Shown here one piece after another: positions 59,329 to 64,000 of a stretch of 64,000 nt of DNA. The stretch is from Cupriavidus numazuensis (lineage in GTDB: Bacteria > Pseudomonadota > Gammaproteobacteria > Burkholderiales > Burkholderiaceae): NCBI RefSeq assembly GCF_905397435.1, contig NZ_CAJPVI010000022.1, positions 62,001-126,000 on the forward strand. The letters run 5' to 3'. The position numbers and the translations under genes are program-made. The first letter of the stretch is position 1. Each line of letters starts with the position of its first letter. The notes below the pieces were generated by a model, which was not told the origin of the DNA, did not search any database, and worked only from the letters and a program-made list of their open reading frames with translations.

Positions 59329-60366
59329 ATGAAGCCCATCCTCCGCATCATCGATCGCGCGCGCGCCGCGCCACGTCGCATCGTCCTGTGCGAGGGCGAG
59401 GACGCGCGCATCCTGCAGGCAGCCGATCGCGCCGCGCGCGAGGGCATCGCGCAGGTCATCCTGGTGGGCAACGCGGCGCGTATCAACGATGCAGCGGCAA
59501 ACCAGGGCATCGATCTCACTCGCATGACCATTGTCGACCCGGCTACCTCGGCACTGACGCCCTCCTTCGCGCAGGCCCTCTACGCCATGCGCCAGAAGAA
59601 GGGCATGACGCTCGATCAGGCGCGGCAAGCGGTGCTCGATCCGCTGTGCTTCGCCAACCTGATGGTGCGACAAGGCCATGCCGACGGTTCAGTAGCCGGT
59701 GCGGTTCACACTACCGCGGACGTGGTGCGCAACGCGATCCAGCTGATCGGTCTGGCGCCCGGCTTCCGGCTGGTTTCGAGCTTTTTCCTGATGATGCTGT
59801 GCGAGCCATTCCACGCGCTCAAGGGCGGGCTGATCTTCTCCGATTGCGGGCTTGTGGTGGACCCCGACGCCGAGGAGCTATCGGAGATCGCCATAGCCGC
59901 GTCAGACAGCGCACGTTCGCTGCTCAATGAAGATCCGCGTGTGGCGATGCTGTCGTTCTCGACCTGCGGCAGCGCGAAGCATGCGGCCGTCGACAAGGTG
60001 GTAGCGGCTACCGAACGCGTGCGTGCGCAGCGTCCGGGCCTCGCCATCGATGGCGATGTGCAGCTCGACGCCGCCATCGTCGCCGAGATTGCCGAGCGCA
60101 AGATCCCTCATTCTCAAGTGGGCGGCCATGCCAACGTGCTGGTCTTCCCGAACCTCGAAGCCGGCAACATCGGCTACAAGCTCGCCGAGCGGCTTGGCGG
60201 CGCCAAGGCCATCGGCCCGATGCTGCAGGGGCTCAGGAAGCCCGCCAACGACCTCTCGCGCGGTTGCAGCGCAGAGGATGTGTTCCATGTCATCGCTGTC
60301 ACCGTCGTGCAGGCACAAGCCGCCACGGCACAGCAACCATCATCCGGAGAGCAGGCGGCAGCATGA
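59329..60366 (+). CDS. pta: Phosphate acetyltransferase (Pta)
   Basis: 345 aa, the short form without the DRTGG regulatory domain. GSVAGAVHTTADVVRNAIQLIG, SSFFLMM, ADGS-type loop (QGHADGSVAGA) and QLDAAIVAEIAERK are typical. It turns the acetyl phosphate from Xsc into acetyl-CoA. ATG 59329 has no strong ribosome site; the 133-bp spacer to xsc contains the hairpin. Its last codons overlap the exporter gene (ATGA). Confidence 0.93.
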   Translation: MKPILRIIDRARAAPRRIVLCEGEDARILQAADRAAREGIAQVILVGNAARINDAAANQGIDLTRMTIVDPATSALTPSFAQALYAMRQKKGMTLDQARQAVLDPLCFANLMVRQGHADGSVAGAVHTTADVVRNAIQLIGLAPGFRLVSSFFLMMLCEPFHALKGGLIFSDCGLVVDPDAEELSEIAIAASDSARSLLNEDPRVAMLSFSTCGSAKHAAVDKVVAATERVRAQRPGLAIDGDVQLDAAIVAEIAERKIPHSQVGGHANVLVFPNLEAGNIGYKLAERLGGAKAIGPMLQGLRKPANDLSRGCSAEDVFHVIAVTVVQAQAATAQQPSSGEQAAA

Positions 60367-61133
60367 AGCTGGAATTGTTGATACCCGTGCTGGGCCTGCA
60401 GGCCCTGCTTGGCGCGGGAACGTATTTTCAGACGGTGACGGGCTTCGGCCTCGGCATGATCGTGATGGGCGCGACGAGCGGGCTTGGCCTCGCGCCGGTG
60501 GCCACGGTGGCCGCCGTGGTGAGCCTGGTGACGCTGGCCAACAGTGCGTTCGCACTGCCGGGCAAGATGCAGCATATCGACTGGCGCGCGGTATTCGCCG
60601 CGGCCATCGGCATCCTGCCGTCGGTGGTGGCCGGCGTGCTGCTGCTCGACTACCTCAGCAGCACCGCGGCCACGCTGCTGCAGTTGCTGCTTGGCGCAGT
60701 GATCCTGTATGGCGGCCTGAGCGCGGCGCTGCGCCCCGAGCCGCTGCCGCGACGCTCCGGCGATGGCAGCTTTCTCGTGAGCGGCATCTTCGGCGGCCTG
60801 CTGAGCGGTATGTTCGGCGTGTCCGGCCCGCCGCTGATTTTCCAGTTCTACCGCCAGCCCATGAAGCCGGTGGAGATCCGCTGCGCGCTGATCCTGGTCT
60901 TTACCGTGACCTCCAGCGTGCGCACCCTCTTCTCGGCCTGGCAAGGCCAGCTCGATGCGCAGATTTGCCTGCAGGCCGCCATTGCCGTGCCTGTGGTGGT
61001 GCTGGCCACGGTGCTGGGACGGCGCTTTCCGCCGCCGTTCTCTGCGACCACTACGCGGCGTATCGCGTTCGGGGTGCTGATGGGCATTGGCGCGAGCCTG
61101 ATGGTGCCGGCACTCGTCAGCCAGCTCGGCTGA
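60363..61133 (+). CDS. tauE: TauE/SafE (TSUP) exporter, probable sulfite efflux
   Basis: 256 aa with about eight helices and the TSUP repeat pattern: TVTGFGLGMIVMGATSGLGLAP in the first half and SGIFGGLLSGMFGVSGPPLI in the second. Fused by ATGA overlap to pta, directly after xsc. This context suggests export of the sulfite released by Xsc. Confidence 0.88.
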   Translation: MKLELLIPVLGLQALLGAGTYFQTVTGFGLGMIVMGATSGLGLAPVATVAAVVSLVTLANSAFALPGKMQHIDWRAVFAAAIGILPSVVAGVLLLDYLSSTAATLLQLLLGAVILYGGLSAALRPEPLPRRSGDGSFLVSGIFGGLLSGMFGVSGPPLIFQFYRQPMKPVEIRCALILVFTVTSSVRTLFSAWQGQLDAQICLQAAIAVPVVVLATVLGRRFPPPFSATTTRRIAFGVLMGIGASLMVPALVSQLG

Positions 61134-61318
61134 GCGCAGTCCGCCCAGCCGACCCATTCGGGTGAAAGCGGATCGCCGCCGCGATCCCCTGTCTCGAGGC
61201 GAGAGCCCGCTTAAGTCAAGTGTTCAAACAATTCATCACAAGAAGCGCCGCAAGCGACCAATAATGCTTGGGTTGTCCATCACATGCTGCCTCCCCCCAG
61301 GGCAGGACAGGGACGGCC
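61134..61318. other. Gap before the second autotransporter
   Basis: 185 bp with no coding frame or stem-loop I can support. It must hold the promoter of the autotransporter gene. A GGGAC-type weak ribosome site precedes ATG 61319. Confidence 0.5.
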
Positions 61319-64000
61319 ATGCAAAAGAAAAGCAACATGAAGTTGCGGCATCATCCGGTGCTGCGTCCCATCCCGCAGTCAGTCCGTACCTTGTGCCATC
61401 TTGCGGGCTCGCGCCATATGGTGTGCCTGCTCGTCGGCGGCATGTTCGCCGGACTGGCGCCGGAAGCAGAAGGACAGACGCCATGCGCCACCGTCGGCAC
61501 CGGCCAGGTTTCCGCCACCAATACCTGCACGGTCCCCACATCGACCGTGATCGCCACCACGGCGGCAAACCCTGTCGCCGTGACCGGCACGGGATCGGCT
61601 GCCAACGTCAGCGGAGAGGCATTGACGCTGAACCTCGGCGTCGCTAACGCCGGTGGGGCCAGTGCGCAGGCAGGGGCCAGCATCCAGCTCACAGGAGGCC
61701 AGGTAACGACCACGTCGAACACGGCTGCGACGGCCAACGGACAAACGGGCTTGCTCGCAAGCGGCGCAAACAGCGCAATCGGCGCGAACGGCACCACCAT
61801 CACCATGACCCCGGCGGCCGGGGTCAACCTGACCGCAGCGCGCGCCGTCGATGGCGGCACCGTGACGCTCACGAATACCGCGATCAACATCGGCAGTGCC
61901 GGCAGCGGCCGGAACTTCAACCACGGCCTTGTGGCAAGCGGCGCAAACAGCAATGTGTTCGCGACAGGCGTCAACGTTACCGCCCTGTCCAACTTCTCGC
62001 AGGCGGCGCGCGCGGAGCTTGGTGGCACCGTCACCGTGACCGGAGGCTCGCTGACCGCCACGGGAACGGGTAACGCCGCCAGCGGCCCCGTGGCGGCCGC
62101 CGGGGCATTTTCAGGCGGGCAACTGAACATTCGCGGTGGCACATCGCTCAATGGCGGGGCCGGGGCCGAGGCCTATGGCCTGTACGTGAAGGATGCGGGC
62201 TCGGCGGCCACGGTGTCCGATGCCACCATCAGGACAGATGTCCGTGCAATCGGTGTACTGGCCGATGCGGGTGCTACGGCCACCCTGACAAACAGCACCG
62301 TGCAGGCGGGCACTGCACGCGGCGTCTGGGCCAGGGGCAACGCCACGATTGGCCTGGTCAACACCAATGTCTCCTCGCAGAGCTATGCGGTCACGAGCGG
62401 GGAAGGCGGCGGCATTACGGTCAATGGCGGTACCTTGTCCGGCTCGGGCCAGGTGCCGACCATATCGGCCGGCTCGACCGTCGGCATCGCCACGATCACG
62501 ACGCTGAACACGGCGATCGTCAGTAGCGGCAGCGCCAACGCGGCAGGCGTCTACGCAAACACGGGATCGCTCATCACCCTCAACGGCGGCACCGTCGATA
62601 CTTTCGGCACGCTCGACCGCGGACAGACGCCCAATGCGCTCGCGGCGGTCAATCCGGGCGCACAACTGGTTGCCAACGATGTCATCGTACGCACGCACGG
62701 CGAGCGCGCACTGGGCGTGGCCGCGGACGATGGCGGCACCATCACGCTGAACCGCACCACGGTCACGACCGACAGCCTGCGCGCACTGGGCATTTATGCG
62801 GGCGTCGATCCGACCAAGCCCGGCGCCGCGACGGTGATCGCGAGTGCGAGCCGCGTCGAGACTTCCGGCCAGTTTGCACATGGTGTCCAGGCACAGGCTC
62901 GGACGAGCCTCGATATTCCCGCGACCGTCACGCTGAACGACAACAGCACGGTCACCACGCATGGCGACGGTGCAGTCGGTCTGCGTGCAGTCCTGAAAGG
63001 CAAGATTGACGCGACACAAAGCAGCGTCGTGACGGCAGGCGCGGCCGCGCACGGCATGCTGGCGCTCGGCGAGCAAAGCCTTGTGACGCTCAACGGCGCC
63101 ACCGTCACCGCTGGCGGCATCAATGCGCATGGCGGGATCGCGCAGGACGGCGGCATCATCACCGGCACGAATGCTGTCGTGACGGCGAACGGTGCCAATG
63201 CGGCGGCGATCTACGTCGCCGGAGACATCAGCCCGTCCAGCGCGGGCTTCACCTCATCCACGCTGCGCAATACCAGCGGCCCGACCATTGCAGTGGGCGG
63301 CAACGGCACCATCAGTCTGTCGGGCTCCACCGTTTCCGGCAGCAGCGAATGGCTGCGTGTAGGCACGATCGCCGATTTCCCCACGTTGCCCGCCGCGGAA
63401 GACCCCATCTCGCGGCCTCAACCGCTTCCGCCCGATGACGTGGTCCCGTTGCTCGCCCCGCTGGCGCTGTCGCCAGGCGTCGGCGCCATCAAAACGCCAC
63501 TGGCGACCGCCGGTGGCGCCACCCTTGACGTGTCCGCGTCCACGCTGACCGGTGCGGCCACCACGCTGTCCGGCAGCACCTCCACGGTCACCGTACGCGA
63601 TGGCACGGTGTGGAACATGACCGGCAACTCGAACCTTACCAATCTCACCAACGATGCGAGCCAGATACTCTTCTCCGCGCCGGTAGCGGGCGCGTTCAAG
63701 ACGCTGACCGTCACGCGCTATACCGGCGCCAACGGTGGCGTGATCGGCCTCAACACGGTGCTGGCGGGGGACAACTCACCGTCCGACACGGTAGTGATCG
63801 ACGGTGGCACGGCAGGCGGCCAGACCGGCCTGCGCATCACCAATGCCGGGGGTGCGGGCGCGTTGACGACCGCCAATGGCATCCTGGTGGTCAACACCGC
63901 CAACGGCGGCACAACGCAGTCCGATGCTTTCCGGCTCGACGGCCGCGCGGTGGCCGGCCCCTACGAATATCGCCTGTTCCGCAGCAGCGTGGATGGCACC
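61319..64000 (+). CDS. Autotransporter passenger (3' end outside window)
   Basis: The frame from ATG 61319 stays open to the last base: 894 codons with no stop. An atypical long N-terminal region with a hydrophobic stretch (MVCLLVGGMFAGLAPEAEG, about residues 36-54) is the probable signal. The passenger is a long beta-helix made of repeats such as GGTVTLTNTAINIG, GGGITVNGGTLSGSG and GGTITLNRTTVTTD. Near the end a pertactin-like junction (RYTGANGGVIGLNTVLAGDNSPSDTVVIDGG, described in part; then GALTTANGILVVN) predicts a beta-barrel just outside the window. Confidence 0.88.
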   Translation, partial: MQKKSNMKLRHHPVLRPIPQSVRTLCHLAGSRHMVCLLVGGMFAGLAPEAEGQTPCATVGTGQVSATNTCTVPTSTVIATTAANPVAVTGTGSAANVSGEALTLNLGVANAGGASAQAGASIQLTGGQVTTTSNTAATANGQTGLLASGANSAIGANGTTITMTPAAGVNLTAARAVDGGTVTLTNTAINIGSAGSGRNFNHGLVASGANSNVFATGVNVTALSNFSQAARAELGGTVTVTGGSLTATGTGNAASGPVAAAGAFSGGQLNIRGGTSLNGGAGAEAYGLYVKDAGSAATVSDATIRTDVRAIGVLADAGATATLTNSTVQAGTARGVWARGNATIGLVNTNVSSQSYAVTSGEGGGITVNGGTLSGSGQVPTISAGSTVGIATITTLNTAIVSSGSANAAGVYANTGSLITLNGGTVDTFGTLDRGQTPNALAAVNPGAQLVANDVIVRTHGERALGVAADDGGTITLNRTTVTTDSLRALGIYAGVDPTKPGAATVIASASRVETSGQFAHGVQAQARTSLDIPATVTLNDNSTVTTHGDGAVGLRAVLKGKIDATQSSVVTAGAAAHGMLALGEQSLVTLNGATVTAGGINAHGGIAQDGGIITGTNAVVTANGANAAAIYVAGDISPSSAGFTSSTLRNTSGPTIAVGGNGTISLSGSTVSGSSEWLRVGTIADFPTLPAAEDPISRPQPLPPDDVVPLLAPLALSPGVGAIKTPLATAGGATLDVSASTLTGAATTLSGSTSTVTVRDGTVWNMTGNSNLTNLTNDASQILFSAPVAGAFKTLTVTRYTGANGGVIGLNTVLAGDNSPSDTVVIDGGTAGGQTGLRITNAGGAGALTTANGILVVNTANGGTTQSDAFRLDGRAVAGPYEYRLFRSSVDGT

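Noticed and set aside
1..64000. CRISPR array, prophage, transposase, tRNA or rRNA
   Set aside because: No regularly spaced repeats, integrase or transposase motifs, or cloverleaf sequences were found on reading both strands.

Overview
The window looks like chromosomal DNA of a Burkholderiaceae bacterium, most probably Cupriavidus. The signs are high GC throughout, Bug-type (TctC) receptors, a Czc-type metal efflux operon, CaiB/acyl-CoA dehydrogenase pairs, a tauE-type exporter behind xsc-pta, and a dispersed repeat carrying the palindrome CGCCGGCGTAGCCGGCG. The genus is inferred from gene style; no marker gene is present. I see no rRNA, tRNA, CRISPR, integrase or transposase.

Layout. 0-12.5 kb is a mixed region: an acyl-CoA dehydrogenase/CoA-transferase pair; an orphan 95-aa gene directly behind two tandem LexA boxes; a flavin-dependent monooxygenase/reductase pair with a divergent AraC regulator; an entericidin; an SDR/GlxA divergent pair; a DUF1579 protein; an MFS transporter; and a PagL lipid A deacylase. 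12.8-13.6 kb and 33.0-33.7 kb hold two direct copies of a non-coding repeat. Between them lie a chemoreceptor, an autotransporter, an MFS exporter, a czcCBA-like operon with an acidic periplasmic protein at its head, a hipBA toxin-antitoxin pair, and a GntR/amidohydrolase/double-Bug locus. 33.8-37.1 kb is a tight run of DUF305, YVTN beta-propeller, ECF sigma and anti-sigma genes.

37.2-57.1 kb is the most interesting part: what reads as a complete picolinic acid (pyridine-2-carboxylate) catabolic regulon. A three-gene molybdenum hydroxylase would make 6-hydroxypicolinate. A four-component Rieske oxygenase would 3-hydroxylate it. An amidohydrolase-2 decarboxylase would give 2,5-dihydroxypyridine. 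NicX, NicD, NicF and NicE homologues with their catalytic residues intact would take this through N-formylmaleamate, maleamate and maleate to fumarate. An MHS symporter and a five-gene branched-chain-amino-acid-type ABC importer are embedded in the cluster. A MarR regulator closes it.

Ten 12-bp palindromes of the form TCAG-N4-CTNN, the operator form described for PicR of Alcaligenes faecalis JQ135, stand in front of every transcription unit of the cluster, and six of them form pairs 20-21 bp apart. I found no others while reading the rest of the window, but I did not search exhaustively.

57.3-61.1 kb is the sulfoacetaldehyde end of taurine catabolism (xsc-pta-tauE). A second autotransporter runs off the right edge.
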